A stretch of DNA of 64,000 nucleotides from Combretum micranthum (taxonomy: Eukaryota; Streptophyta; Magnoliopsida; Myrtales; Combretaceae). How positions within the stretch are numbered: the stretch's first letter is position 1; every line of letters starts with the position of its first letter. The notes beneath the pieces were generated by a model. The model worked only from the letters and a program-made list of their open reading frames with translations. It was not told the DNA's origin and ran no database searches. A program made the position numbers and the translations under genes. Location of the stretch: positions 186,001-250,000 of the forward strand of contig JAMXBD010001456.1 in NCBI GenBank assembly GCA_024138025.1, given 5' to 3'. This document shows positions 48,945 to 60,129 of the stretch, one piece after another.

Positions 48945-49473
48945 TCGGCCTACTTCCCTATAGATGACTATGATGATTACATTTTTTAGGATTTCATATA
49001 TTTAAATGCCTTTCCATATTATTTGACTTATAAAATGAAGTTGTTAAATTTTATTTATATTATTTAGGAAATTTACCACAATGAAAGCAGGAACTGTGAC
49101 TAATGAACAAAAAAAAAAAAAAAAGTGTGAGACCCACTTTTCACCTTCGGAATTGTGACCAATGACCTTCGATTAATTTGTCGATTAAAAACCACTCCCA
49201 TCGTTAATTTACTTTTGCATGAATATCGCATTTGGTATTTTAAAAGTGTCCATTTACTATCTAAATTTTGCTCATTTTTATGTCTAAACCTAAACTTTAT
49301 CAAACTTTACAATTAACTACCTCAATGGCAAAAATCATCCATTTTATTATCAAAGAAGGAACAGCATAGAAACGGACCATAGAAAATTCAAGTTTAGATA
49401 AGAACGGAGACAAATATACAGATGAGCGTTCTCGCACTCTTTAATGAAGATTACGACATTATATTAATGCCAG
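48930..49473. repeat. Repeated block flanking the young Copia on its left
   Basis: 48930-49320 matches 54275-54740 (TTTTGAAAGTGAATG, TATTTAAATG, CCATATTATTTGACTTATAAA, TTACTTTTG). 49325-49465 matches 47765-47920. The 5' end of the Copia breaks into this block after ATTATATT. Confidence 0.65.
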
Positions 49474-49585
49474 TCCTTCGTGTAAATGTATTAAAACAAC
49501 AGAATCAGTTTTATTCATTCTTTCTTCTTCTACTTCGCTGTTTTACTCTTGAATACTGGAAGAAGATTGAATCGATCTCCCCACA
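49474..49585 (+). repeat. 5' LTR remnant of the young Copia
   Basis: It begins TCCTTCGTGTAAATG and ends CTCCCCACA. It corresponds to the last 112 bp of the 216-bp LTR; the TATATATATA stretch present in the 3' LTR just upstream is missing. Confidence 0.9.
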
Positions 49586-49597
49586 TGGTATCAGAGC
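49586..49597 (+). other. Primer-binding site of the young Copia
   Basis: TGGTATCAGAGC directly follows the LTR; it is an initiator tRNA-Met complement. Confidence 0.9.
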
Positions 49598-49666
49598 ATT
49601 GATGTCCAGGTTCTGATTCTAGTTTCTACTGTTTGTTTTTGACTTCATATTTCAGTTTTAAGATCT

Positions 49667-52600
49667 GTGGATAGGTCTTGTTTCTTGATAGATATGAATT
49701 CTCATGAGCAAATGATGTTTGATCCTTTGTATATATCGGGATCTGATAGTCCTGGTATGAGTATAGGAAACCTAATTTTCGATGGAAAGAATTTTTTGCC
49801 TTGGAGTCGTGCCATTAGAATGGCATTGGGCGCAAAACTGAAAATAGGTTTTATTGATGGCACAATTCCTAAACCTGATGAAAATTCTCCTGAACACATT
49901 AAGTGGACAAGATGTGATTATATGGTTTCATGTTGGATTTTGAACTCAATGTCAAAAGAAATTTCTCAGAATTTCTTGTATGTTAATTCAGCACAAGAGC
50001 TTTGGAAAGAAATTGTCGAACATTATGGTGTTGCTAATGGGCCGTTGATTTTTCAAATTGAACATGAGATAAGTAATTTGAATCAAGGAAATCAATCAGT
50101 AGGCACATATTACAACAGGCTAAAGAAGTGTTGGGATGAACTTAGTGCGTTGCGAGTTTTTCCTGTTTGCTCATGTGGATTCTTGGATCAATGTACTTGT
50201 AAGATCAAAGAAAAGTTGCAGGATTTTGAGTCACAAGCTAGACTTATTCAATTTCTCATGGGATTGAATGAGGCATATGAAGGAGTGCGTAATCAAATCT
50301 TGACAATGGAACCTATGCCAACAGTCAACAAAGCCTTCTATTTAGTGCAGCAGGTGGAGAAACAAAGGGAAGTGACTGGAAACTTGAGTTCAAGTAGTGA
50401 GATGGCTGCATTTAATGTTTCTAAGACAGGTAGCATCAGAAATTTCAATGATAAACGAAAAGGAAAACGTGTTGTGTGCAAATATTGTCAAGGAGAAGGC
50501 CATACAGTTGATAACTGTTTTCAATTGGTCGGGTATCCAGATTGGTTCAAAGGAAAGAGGATTAATAGAGGGAAACAAGCTAACTCTATGATGACTTCTA
50601 AGTTTGAGTCAATGCAGGATACACCACTTGATTTTAATTCACATGAAGATGTTAAAATCAATAATTCTAACGGAGGTCTGGATAGAAATATGATGCAGGC
50701 TATATGTACTGAAGTTTTCAAATTGATGAAGGAGAATTCAAATAATACAGAGCATGTTGCCGCTGCTGTCACGACACTTCCATATGCAGGTACTTCTACT
50801 TCCTTGAGTTCTTTAGATGTTTCAAATAATAAGATGGCTTTTTGGATTATTGATACTGGTGCAACTGATCATATGACACCATATTTGACAATCTTGAAGA
50901 ATATTCAAACATTACATAAGCCCATACATGTTCGTATGCCAGATGGAAGAACCCTTGCTGTTGACAGAATTGGATCTGTCTTCCTTACACCTATTCTTGT
51001 GTTACATAATGTGTTTTACATACCCTCTTTATCTCACAATCTTTTGTCCGTGTTTCGTCTTGCATCAGAGAAGAAAATCAAAGCTGAATTTACCTCTCTT
51101 GGTTGCAATTTTCAGGACCAGAATTCTAATCAAACTGTGGCTTCTGCTTCAGTCACAAATGGACTATACACTTTTGCTGCTGTTGACAGCGTTTCCTTTT
51201 GTCATATGTCTTCTTGTAATAATGATCAAGTATGTCTTTTACATGCTCGATTAGGACACGCATCTATTTCTAAACTTCGACATTTAGATGGATGCAAACA
51301 CTTGTCAAATGATGTTTTTGTTTGTGGGACTTGTCAAGAGGCAAAGTTTCATCGTGTTCCTTTTTCAAGAAGTAATAATATAGCTTCTACACCTTTTCAA
51401 TTGTTACATGTTGATGTTTGGGGTCCATATCATATTGTTTCTTTATCTGGAGCTCGATATTTCCTTACTGTTGTAGATGATTGTACAAGATCTACATGGA
51501 CTTTCCTCTTGCATCATAAATCTCAAGTATGTTCTACCCTAGAACATTACTTCCAGTTTATTTCCAATCACTTTCATATGTGTCCTAAATTCTTACGTAC
51601 TGATAATGGAGGAGAGTTCATTTCTTTTGCTTGTAAATCCTTGCTTCAATCCTTGGGAATTATACATCAACGTACTACACCATACACACCTCAACAAAAT
51701 GGGAGAGTTGAGAGAAAACATAGGCATTTGTTAGACATAGCAAGAGCTTTACGTATTCATGCTAATTTGCCCAAAGAATTTTGGGGTGAATGTATTCTTG
51801 CTGCCACATACATCATAAATATCTTACCAACCCCTATTCTTGAGTGGAAATCACCATATGAAAGGTTATTTGGCAAGTTACCCACATATGACCATTTGAG
51901 AGTTTTTGGCTGTCTATGTTATGTGAGAAATCCTTTACCTCATCTTGATAAATTTGACTCCAAAAGTTCAAAATGTATATTTCTTGGATATGAGCAAGGC
52001 TGCAAAGGTTATAAGGTTTATGATCTCTCTCAAAAACGTCTTTTTATCAGTCGTGATGTTGTTTTCTTTGAAAATTTCTTTCCTTACAAGGATTCTGTCT
52101 CTTCTAGTCAGTCTGATGCTGTCACTGATTTTCCTTCTTTCAATACTTATCCTTCTGATGACTTGAATGATTGTTTGAATGATTCAAATACACATTCCAA
52201 TGCCGACTCTGAATCTGCTCCAGGATTGGCTAATTCCTCTGATTCTTCTTTTCTGAGGCGATCTCATAGAACACGGAAAACACCTTATTGGCTTCAAGAT
52301 TTCATACACTCTTCTCATCATACTATTACTGATACACATGCATCTTCTCCACATACACACAAACCTTCTGTTCTTTATCCTTTATTTGATTCACATTGTT
52401 TTGATAAATACCCTTCGGATTATGTTGCATCTTTAGCCAATGTATTAACAATTCGAGAGCCTACTTGTTATTTTGAGGCATCTAAACAACAAGAGTGGGT
52501 GGATGCTATGCATAAGGAGCTTGATGCTCTCGAATTAAATGATACTTGGGTTTTAACAACTTTGCCTCAAGGAAAGAAAGCTATTGGGTGTAAGTGGGTC

Positions 52601-53986
52601 TATAAAATCAAATATAGACCGGATGGAAGTATTGAAAGATTTAAAGCTAGACTAGTGGCTAAGGGTTTTACTCAAGTGGAAGGGGAAGATTATAATGAGA
52701 CTTTTTCTCCTGTGGTCAAGATCAGTACTGTCCGTCTAATTCTTGCTATTGCAGCATCTTGCAATTGGCCTCTCCATCAGATTGACATAAACAATGCATT
52801 TCTACATGGTTATCTAGATGAAGAAATCTACATGCTTCCACCACAGGGATACAACAAAGCTAAAACCAATGAAGTATGTCGTTTGAAACGATCCTTGTAT
52901 GGTCTTAAGCAAGCTTCTCGTCAGTGGAACTCTGAGCTTTCCAATTTTTTGCTTAAACAAGGATTTCATCACTCTCCTCATGATCATTCGCTTTTTATTC
53001 AACATACTACATCTGGTTGTGTTGTTATCCTTTTGTATGTCGATGATATGATTATCACAGGTACTGATACCACTGCTATTTCTGCTCTTAAACATGCCTT
53101 GGATGTTCAATTCACTATCAAGGATCTTGGTCTTGCTCGTTTCTTCCTTGGTTTTGAACTCTGCCGCACTGATGATGGTCTTTTCATTCATCAACATAAA
53201 TCTATTGTTGATTTACTGATCACTGCTGGTTTATCTGCTGCGAGGCCTGCTAAGACTCCTCTTCCTAGTGGTTTTAAACCCGATGCTACTCTTGGTGATT
53301 TGCTTTCTGACCCTACTTTCTATCGGCAGATTATTGGCCGTTTGCTTTATATTGTTGCTACCAGGCCGGATTTGAGTTTCAGTGTCCATTGCCTTAGCCA
53401 ATTTGTTTCTCAACCACGTGTTCCACATCTTCAAGCTTTATTTCATTTGCTGCGGTATCTTAAGGGTACTCTGAATCGGGGTTTATTTTATTCTTCTGCT
53501 AATTCTTTACTTTTGAAAGGTTTCTCTGATGCAGATTGGGCATCAAATCATATTGATAGGAAGTCAATTTCCGGTTATTGTATATTGCTGGGAAATTCTT
53601 TGGTTTCATGGAAAACTAAAAAGCAACCAACTATTTCTACTTCTAGTACTGAAGCTGAATATAGAAGTCTTGCTTTTGCTACTAAAGAAATGCTTTGGTT
53701 GTCATATTTGCTACGGGATTTGGGTTTTGATTTGCACCTTCCACTCACGATTGCTTGTGATAATCGATCTACTATTCTGATTGCATCTAATCCTTGTCTA
53801 CACGGACGCACAAAACACATTGATGTTGATGTGCATTTTGTTCGGGACCATATTCGTTCTGGCTTTCTTGTTGTGCAACATATCTCCTCTGCTAATCAAG
53901 CTGCAGACTTGCTTACAAAATCTCTGCCTGAGCGTCAAATTTTTCATTTTTGCAGCAAGTTATCGCTTCGAGATGCTCTAACTTGA
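49667..53986 (+). CDS. Copia Gag-Pol polyprotein, intact
   Basis: One uninterrupted frame of 1439 codons, a normal full length for a single-ORF plant Copia. Gag has a Copia N-terminal region (NFLPWSRAIRMALGAKLKIG) and nucleocapsid knuckle C271-x2-C274-x4-H279-x4-C284. Protease active site DTG is at 396-398. Integrase has a zinc finger (HARLGH...CGTCQEAK), core with TDNGGEF (Asp646) and PQQNGRVERKH. Reverse transcriptase starts GCKWVYKIKYRPDGSIERFK and has YVDD at 1124-1127. RNase H has SDADW with Asp1288 and Asp1290, and ends with RTKHIDVDVHFV. All key residues are present. Met49697 is an alternative start 10 codons in. Transcription from its own truncated LTR is doubtful. Confidence 0.97.
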   Translation: MDRSCFLIDMNSHEQMMFDPLYISGSDSPGMSIGNLIFDGKNFLPWSRAIRMALGAKLKIGFIDGTIPKPDENSPEHIKWTRCDYMVSCWILNSMSKEISQNFLYVNSAQELWKEIVEHYGVANGPLIFQIEHEISNLNQGNQSVGTYYNRLKKCWDELSALRVFPVCSCGFLDQCTCKIKEKLQDFESQARLIQFLMGLNEAYEGVRNQILTMEPMPTVNKAFYLVQQVEKQREVTGNLSSSSEMAAFNVSKTGSIRNFNDKRKGKRVVCKYCQGEGHTVDNCFQLVGYPDWFKGKRINRGKQANSMMTSKFESMQDTPLDFNSHEDVKINNSNGGLDRNMMQAICTEVFKLMKENSNNTEHVAAAVTTLPYAGTSTSLSSLDVSNNKMAFWIIDTGATDHMTPYLTILKNIQTLHKPIHVRMPDGRTLAVDRIGSVFLTPILVLHNVFYIPSLSHNLLSVFRLASEKKIKAEFTSLGCNFQDQNSNQTVASASVTNGLYTFAAVDSVSFCHMSSCNNDQVCLLHARLGHASISKLRHLDGCKHLSNDVFVCGTCQEAKFHRVPFSRSNNIASTPFQLLHVDVWGPYHIVSLSGARYFLTVVDDCTRSTWTFLLHHKSQVCSTLEHYFQFISNHFHMCPKFLRTDNGGEFISFACKSLLQSLGIIHQRTTPYTPQQNGRVERKHRHLLDIARALRIHANLPKEFWGECILAATYIINILPTPILEWKSPYERLFGKLPTYDHLRVFGCLCYVRNPLPHLDKFDSKSSKCIFLGYEQGCKGYKVYDLSQKRLFISRDVVFFENFFPYKDSVSSSQSDAVTDFPSFNTYPSDDLNDCLNDSNTHSNADSESAPGLANSSDSSFLRRSHRTRKTPYWLQDFIHSSHHTITDTHASSPHTHKPSVLYPLFDSHCFDKYPSDYVASLANVLTIREPTCYFEASKQQEWVDAMHKELDALELNDTWVLTTLPQGKKAIGCKWVYKIKYRPDGSIERFKARLVAKGFTQVEGEDYNETFSPVVKISTVRLILAIAASCNWPLHQIDINNAFLHGYLDEEIYMLPPQGYNKAKTNEVCRLKRSLYGLKQASRQWNSELSNFLLKQGFHHSPHDHSLFIQHTTSGCVVILLYVDDMIITGTDTTAISALKHALDVQFTIKDLGLARFFLGFELCRTDDGLFIHQHKSIVDLLITAGLSAARPAKTPLPSGFKPDATLGDLLSDPTFYRQIIGRLLYIVATRPDLSFSVHCLSQFVSQPRVPHLQALFHLLRYLKGTLNRGLFYSSANSLLLKGFSDADWASNHIDRKSISGYCILLGNSLVSWKTKKQPTISTSSTEAEYRSLAFATKEMLWLSYLLRDLGFDLHLPLTIACDNRSTILIASNPCLHGRTKHIDVDVHFVRDHIRSGFLVVQHISSANQAADLLTKSLPERQIFHFCSKLSLRDALT

Positions 53987-53996
53987 GGGGGGGATA
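53984..53996 (+). other. Polypurine tract of the young Copia
   Basis: GAGGGGGGGATA follows the stop codon directly and precedes the LTR start TGAGGATATAG. Confidence 0.85.
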
Positions 53997-54212
53997 TGAG
54001 GATATAGAGTTCTGTTTTAGAGTCTCATATTTATTGTACACGTGTTTGTTTGTTATTGGTTAGTTGATAGAATTAGTTAGAAAGTCTTGCTATATATATA
54101 TCCTTCGTGTAAATGTATTAAAACAACAGAATCAGTTTTATTCATTCTTTCTTCTTCTACTTCGCTGTTTTACTCTTGAATACTGGAAGAAGATTGAATC
54201 GATCTCCCCACA
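53997..54212 (+). repeat. 3' LTR of the young Copia
   Basis: 216 bp with ends TGAGGATATAG and CTCCCCACA. A TATATATATA stretch near 54093 is the likely TATA box and lies in the part absent from the 5' LTR. Confidence 0.92.
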
Positions 54213-54950
54213 AGCCCAACCTCTCCCCCTTTCTCTCTCTCTCTCTTCATAAATATTTTTAGGTGTGCGACATTATTTTGAAAGTGAATGTTTGCCTACT
54301 TTCCAATACGCGACTACAACAATTACTTTTTTTAAGATTTCTTATATTTAAATGTCTTTCCATATTATTTGACTTATAAAATGAAGTTGTTAAAATTTAT
54401 TTATATTATTTAGGATGTTTATCATAAAATCTAAACAAAAAAAAAAATAAATAAATAAAGAACACAAAGAAAGCAGAAAGGGTGACTAATGAACAAAAAA
54501 AAGTGTAAGACGCACTTTTCAGCTTGGACATTGTGACTAATGACCTTCCATTAGTTTGTCTATTAATAACCACCCCATCATTAATTTACTTTTGGATAAT
54601 TATCACATTTAGTATCTGATTTTTATCAATTTGTGTATTTAACTACTTAAAATTAAAAAATGTCGATTTACTATATAAATTTTGCTCACATTTGCATCCA
54701 ACTACCTGAAGCTTACTAAAATTTACAATTAACTACCACAACAGCAAGAGTCTTCCATTTTATTATCAAAGAAGGAGCATCGTATAAACGAATCATGGAA
54801 AATTCAAATTTAGATAAGAACGGAGACAAATACATAGATTAGTGTTCTTGTACTCTTAAATGAAGATTACAACATAACATTGGTGGGTCATCATGGATGA
54901 CCAATTTTTCTAGGGCCAATACTAGAGCTGGGCATATGGGTTGCGTCCTG
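54213..54950. repeat. Repeated block flanking the young Copia on its right
   Basis: It begins AGCCCAACCTCTC, which continues the sequence found at 47955. 54275-54740 matches 48930-49320 and 54745-54900 matches 47765-47930. A CT-repeat lies at 54228-54244. Confidence 0.6.
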
Positions 54951-55460
54951 TGGGCCAATCTAACAACCAACTTAAAAAAAAGCTAGTTAGGCCAAAATTT
55001 TTTTGCCCATTAAAAAGCGAACCAAATTGACTCGGCACGTTTTACCCACAAGGAAAATGGGTCGGGTCGGATTAGCCCACTAGCTAGTAGGAAAAAAAGA
55101 AGAAATTTAAAAGCATCTTAATGATTATTGATGTATATTATGGAAAAAGAATAATGGTTGCGTGTATCATAAGTATTATAACATTTTTTAAAATACATAT
55201 TTATTGATTTAAACATAATATGATATCTAATAAATTATTTTAATAAATTATATATAAAAATAATCAAAATAGTAATAAAATTAGTTGTTATATATAAAAC
55301 TTCAGAATATGTAAATAAATCTAACTTTTACATGAACAAATATTAAAAATTAAAAATTAAAAAAATAATCAAGTCCAAAAGTACAGCTAAAAAAGTGTTG
55401 AACCAACTGAAGGCTTAAACACAAAAGGTTTATGTAGGTTGTTGGCCTAATAGGTTTAAA
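54921..55460. mobile_element. hAT-like element (possible)
   Basis: AGAGCTGGGCATATGGG near 54925 and GGGTCGGGTCGG near 55060 resemble the subterminal words of non-autonomous hAT elements. The other end is not defined and no target duplication was found. Confidence 0.3.
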
Positions 55461-55609
55461 CTAAACTATTTGGAGCTTTTCTAAATAATATAACAATATT
55501 AATTATTAGAAGATAAAAATTTATAACGAAAATAGGAATTAAAATTACAAATTTTCCATGTCAGCATTCAAATAAGATAAAAAAAATGGTAATACGTCAC
55601 ATTAGATGA

Positions 55610-55790
55610 CACGTGTCACAATGTGATTCATCTGTATGTCAACGTCAGCAATGTTATTAACACCGTTAACCAAGGTATCGAAAATAGACACGTAAAGTTC
55701 GTTCAAGTACTAAAATTGAACTTACAAAAGTTTAGGTGCTTAATTGAATTTTCGGGTAAAGTTGAGGTACCAAATTTAACATTAACCCTA
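55610..55790. repeat. MITE-like end fused to a Copia LTR
   Basis: AAAGTTTAGGTGCTTAATTGAA and GAGGTACCAAATTTAACATTA resemble wording within the MITE at 29385-29751 (AAAGTTTAGGTACC, AACATTA/GACATTA). It abuts the broken LTR at 55791. A second terminus was not identified. Confidence 0.35.
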
Positions 55791-55967
55791 AAATTACACA
55801 CTTTTGCAATAAGCCTATGCATGGGTATTTATGATGTTTGGTTATGCTAAAAATAACACTCATACCTTCTTCCTTAAATTTGCACCAAAGACAATAACAG
55901 TTATTTCAATATTTATTTTATACTAAATATAGATCATTAGCTGTTTCTTTAGGTTTATCTCTCAACA
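55791..55967 (-). repeat. 3' LTR of the minus-strand Copia, truncated
   Basis: Minus-strand start TGTTGAGAGATAAACC at 55967, next to the purine tract ACAGGGGGG. It matches 59907-60091 and then stops at 55791. Confidence 0.8.
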
Positions 55968-57244
55968 CCCCCCTGTAAACTTGAACATTTCATAACCCCA
56001 AGCTTTATCCTTAATAGTTGAAAACTGTCAAACTTAAGTGGCTTCATGAAAATATCAACAACTTGATCATTAGTTGTTACGTGCTTCAATTTAATTGCTT
56101 TCATAGAAATACGTTCTCGTATAAAATGATATATTGTATCAATATGTTTGCTTCGATCATGAAATATTGGATTCTTTGTTAGAGCTTGAGCTGATTCATT
56201 ATCAATCATGATTTTGGTTGCCTTAATTTGTTCTATAAGAAGCTCTTGCAATAATCTTCGTAACGATATAGCATGGCGCACACATGTTGTAGCTGCAACA
56301 TACTCAGATTCACAACTTGAAAGCATAACAATTGATTGTTTCTTCGAACTCCAAGATATTGCATTATTTCCCATGAAAAATACAAATCCTGTAGCAAAGT
56401 CACTATCACAATATCCCATTAATTTGAAATCCTCTGAAGCTGAATAAAAAATTCCATAATTAAGTGTGCCTTTAACATAACGCAAAATTCTCTTAGCAAC
56501 TTTCATATGAAATGTTAGAGAATTCTCCATGAAGCGACTCACAAGTCCAACTGCAAGGAGGATATTGGGTCTTGCACAAGTTAAATATCTTAGATACCCT
56601 ATAAGACTTTTGAATAATGTAGGATTCTTAGTTTCTTTATCTTCTTCCACTTTGGATAACTTTGTGCCACTCTCCATTAGGGTTCCCATAAACTTGCAAT
56701 TTGACATGTTGAACTTCTTGAGTACCTCCTTTGCATAACCTTGTTGTGAGATGAAGATGCCATCTTCCACTTGCTTTATGGTGAAGATAAGATCATCCGT
56801 ATACATGCAAACAAATAAGAAATCTCATTTTTTTCTTTTCACATAAAGAGCATACTCATGCATGCATTTTTGAAAACCATTTCCTTGGAAGAATTTATCA
56901 ATCCAACAATTCCAAGCTCTTGGTGCTTGTTTTAATCTAGATAAAGCCTTTTTAAGCTTTAATACTTTATCTTCACTTCCTTTAACAACATACCCAGGGG
57001 ACGATTCAATGTATACTTCCTTCTTAAGATAGCTATTTAGAAAGGTAAACTTTACATCAAGTTGATGAATTTTCCAATGATTCGGAGCAACAAGTGAAAT
57101 TAATAGTCTAATAGTCTCCATATGTGCCATAAGAGCAAAAATGTCTTCATAATCAATCCCTTGTTTTTCGTGTATATCCTTTAACAAGAAGTTTGGCCTT
57201 GTATCTTTTGTTTCTCCTTTGGCATTCTTCTTTGCTATATCCAT
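55955..57244 (-). pseudogene. Copia reverse transcriptase and RNase H remnants
   Basis: 57244-56825 carries the reverse transcriptase fingers and palm start (YEDIFALMAHMETIRLLISL, QLDVKFTFLNSYLKKEVYIE, LSRLKQAPRAWN). The frame from 56806 resumes at MYTDDLIF, the second half of the active-site motif with Thr for Val, then LIGYLRYLTCARPNI. RNase H follows with GYCDSDFA, SSCESEYVAA, DNESAQALTKNP and RSKHIDTIYHFIRE. A frame break separates the two halves near 56815. Confidence 0.88.
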
Positions 57245-57775
57245 TTCACTTTGACAGGCTTATGTCTACTTAGAAGTGAAACAAGTTTCCAAGTGTCATT
57301 CTTTTTTATTCAATGAATTCTTCATTCTTTTGTTTTAATCCACTTTTCTTCTTTGCTTGCTTCTGTAAAGTTCAAGGGTTTAGAATTATCTAGGAAGCAT
57401 AGTAAATTTAGATCATCAAGCCTTTCAGTTTCATTATAAATATATGTAAGACTTTGAAATCTTCTTGGTTCATCACTTAAGCTTGTTGAAGTTGAAAATG
57501 TTGATGACAATACCTAGGTTGATGGAGTTGGTGCAGCTAGTAGAGCAGTATCAATTCCTTGGTTAACGTTTGGCTCTTTATCTTCAAAATAATGTAAGAA
57601 GTCATATGAACCTTCCTTTTGTGAACTCCAATCCCATGATTTTCGTTCATCAAATTCAACATCTCTGCTAGTTGTAATTTTTCCATTTTATGGATTATAA
57701 AGTCTGTATCCTTTTGAATTTTCATCATAGCTAATGAAAACTAATTTTTATGCACATATGCTATTGAACAAAAAA

Positions 57776-58816
57776 TCATAAGTGGGAAACACTTGGCTTC
57801 TGTTTACTCCATGTCTCTTGGGGAATCACATCTTTCAAACTCTTAGTTGGACATCGATTTGAAAGATAAACAACATAAGCTACTACAGTGCAAAATTCTT
57901 TAGGCATATTCTTGCTTTTCAACATAACACTTGCCATATTTAGAATTGTACTATTCTTCCTTTCTACAACTCCATTTTGTTGAGATGATCTTGGAACTAT
58001 TAAAAATCGACAAATCCCATGCAACTCACAAAAAGATTTAAACTCATCGGATAAAAATTCTCCTCTTCTATATGTTCTTAAAGCTTTTATCTCATAATCA
58101 CTTTCCTTTTCAACGGCTACCAAGAATTTTTTAACGGAATCAAAAGCCTTGGATTTATTTTTTAAGAAATAAGCCTAAGTTTTTATGTTGTAGCCATCAA
58201 TGAATAGTATAAAATAAGAATTTTTACCCGATGATGGAGGATTAATTGGCCCACACACATCTGCATAAATTAATTGAAATGGTTTAGTCACTCTTGAAAT
58301 AGATTGCTTTGTAAAGCTCTTTCTCAAATCTTTCCAAGTAAACAAGCTTCACAAACTTGATTTGAATGGTTAATTATTGGAATTCCCTTCACCAGTTTCT
58401 TTTCTCCCAAGCTTTCAAACCATTGAAATCCAAGTGGTTAAATCTCATGTGCCAAATTCATGATGAACCTTCTACACAACTTTTCAAGCATACTGGTTTA
58501 ATCATTTGTAGATCTAGTTTGCATTCGATTTTTGTCATATTGACCTTTGTAAGAAGGATGCACTTTGATATTTGAGCTAAAGAATGCCATTTTCAATGAT
58601 GATTTTGGAACCATTCTCCATAAGTTGCCTGGGACTTTGAATATTGCTTTTCAATTTTGGAATGTAATAAACATTATGAATAAGCTTATGACCTCCATGT
58701 TTTGTTTCAAATGTGATAGTTTCTTTTTCCTTTGATCTCCACTCTGCATCTCTAAACCATACATCGCCAATTAAGTTATTGTCAAGATCTGCAAACTTGG
58801 TTCTAGCATTGGTCAT
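57776..58816 (-). pseudogene. Copia integrase remnants
   Basis: 57776-58123 holds the late core (RGEFLSDEFKSFCELHGI, PRSSQQNGVVERKN, FCTVVAYVVYLSNRCPTKS). The catalytic TDNGGE stretch is degraded to RTYRRGE. 58577-58816 holds the protease-to-pre-integrase region (HNVYYIPKLKSNIQS). Stops lie between. Confidence 0.8.
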
Positions 58817-58938
58817 GTGATTCCTTGCTCCATGATCATGATACTACGTACTCTTTCCTCCTATGATATCATCATTGAAGGAAAGAAATAAGGTTGATTC
58901 TTTTGCATCTTTGATGTGCTCCACTAGCTTTGTTTCTT

Positions 58939-59785
58939 CTATAAGGCCATTAGTTTGGAATTCCTGAGGTAATAGCTATATTTACCACATGAGAAGTGTC
59001 TTTTTTTTTCATAAGTACTTCTTCTTCTTCCTCTTATGCGATCTCTTCCAAAACTTAAATTTTTATTTTCATTGGAAAAGTTTTGTTCTTCTCCCCCTCG
59101 ACTACAACCACATTCATAACCATGACATCTTCCTTGTAATTGGCTATGTTCTCTTTTTGCTGAAGAATCGCCTTTAAACTTGATGGATGTTTTTGTTAGC
59201 AATGCTTGTCCATCTTTCTTGCTAGACATGATTCATTCTTGCTTCATAAGCTTGCAAAGATCCAATCAATTCATCATCTAATATAGTTTATGAATCCTTA
59301 GATTCTTCAATGGCTACTACTACGTGATTAAATATGTGTTAAGAGATTGCAAAATTGTCTCAATTACATGGACATCTTGTATAACTTTTCCAAGCCTTTT
59401 CATTTGATTTACCACCTTCAACACTCTTGTCGTGCAATCTGATACGTTTTCACTCTCTTTCATTATGAGTGATTCAAACTCAGCCTTTAGAGTTTGAAGA
59501 CGAACTTTCTTTACTTTGTCTACTCCCATAACAGAGTTTCGAAAAGTCTCCCATGCCTTTTTAAATTGTGAGAGCACACTGGTCTTTCTTTATTTGCATT
59601 TGTAAAGCTTCTTTCTCAGCTGGTGATAATGATGCCTCATCTTGAGGAACATTGTGGCCTTTCTCTACAATATCCCATACACCTTGAGAGCCAAGTATGG
59701 AGTTCATTCTAATAAACCAATTCTCATAATAAATCTTATTGAATTGTGGATATTTAAAGGATAATGATGCTCCGTTTGAAGCCAT
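58939..59785 (-). pseudogene. Copia gag remnants
   Basis: 59561-59785 begins [20 protein letters not shown] and continues with [20 protein letters not shown], the usual Copia gag N-terminus. 59320-59577 continues in another frame with LKAEFESLIMKESENVSD and VVNQMKRLGKVI, the UBN2-like gag core. 58939-59229 is a basic Gly-rich stretch before the knuckle (GRCHGYECGCSRGG, FSCGKYSYY). Confidence 0.8.
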
Positions 59786-59800
59786 TTCTTATTTTCAAGG

Positions 59801-59814
59801 CTCTAATACCACTT
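59801..59814 (-). other. Primer-binding site of the minus-strand Copia
   Basis: Minus-strand AAGTGGTATTAGAGCC follows the LTR end; one base differs from the tRNA-Met complement TGGTATCAGAGC. Confidence 0.7.
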
Positions 59815-60091
59815 TGTTGGAATCGGATGGACATAGAATCAACGACATACACAAAAAGAAGGGAGAGAAAAGAGAGAGTTGTAGTACTAAACACATATAC
59901 AAACTTTTATTATAAAATTACACACTTTTACAATAAGCCTATGCATAGCATTTATAATGTTCGGTTATGCTAAAAATAAAAATCATAACTTCTTCCTTAA
60001 ACTTGCACCAAGGACAATAACATTAAATTCAATATTTAGTTTATACTAAATATAGAGCATTAGTTGTTTCTTCAAGTTTATCTCTCAATAG
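59815..60091 (-). repeat. 5' LTR of the minus-strand Copia
   Basis: 277 bp; its inner end is CCGATTCCAACA beside the primer site and its outer end is decayed (TATTGAGAGATAAAC, with TA for TG). Confidence 0.8.
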
Positions 60092-60129
60092 TGATATTGT
60101 AGGAAACATGGTATGTGATAAAGTAAAAG

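Larger units (their letters stand above)
49474..54212 (+). mobile_element. Copia LTR retrotransposon, young, 5' LTR truncated
   Basis: The order is truncated 5' LTR (49474-49585), primer-binding site, one intact ORF, polypurine tract and full 3' LTR (53997-54212). The shared 112 bp of the LTRs look identical, so it inserted recently. The left LTR lacks its first 104 bp and the left flank also lacks about 50 bp present in the related block at 47930-47980, so one deletion seems to have removed the junction. No target duplication can be seen for that reason. Confidence 0.95.
55791..60091 (-). mobile_element. Copia LTR retrotransposon relic, minus strand
   Basis: On the minus strand: 5' LTR 59815-60091, primer site, gag, integrase, reverse transcriptase, RNase H, polypurine tract, and a truncated 3' LTR 55791-55967. 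The reading frame is cut many times and the 3' LTR lacks about 100 bp. It is distinct in sequence from the other Copia elements in the window. Confidence 0.9.

Noticed and set aside
50390..53981. Short frames on both strands within the young Copia
   Set aside because: Shadows of the intact polyprotein; no independent signals.
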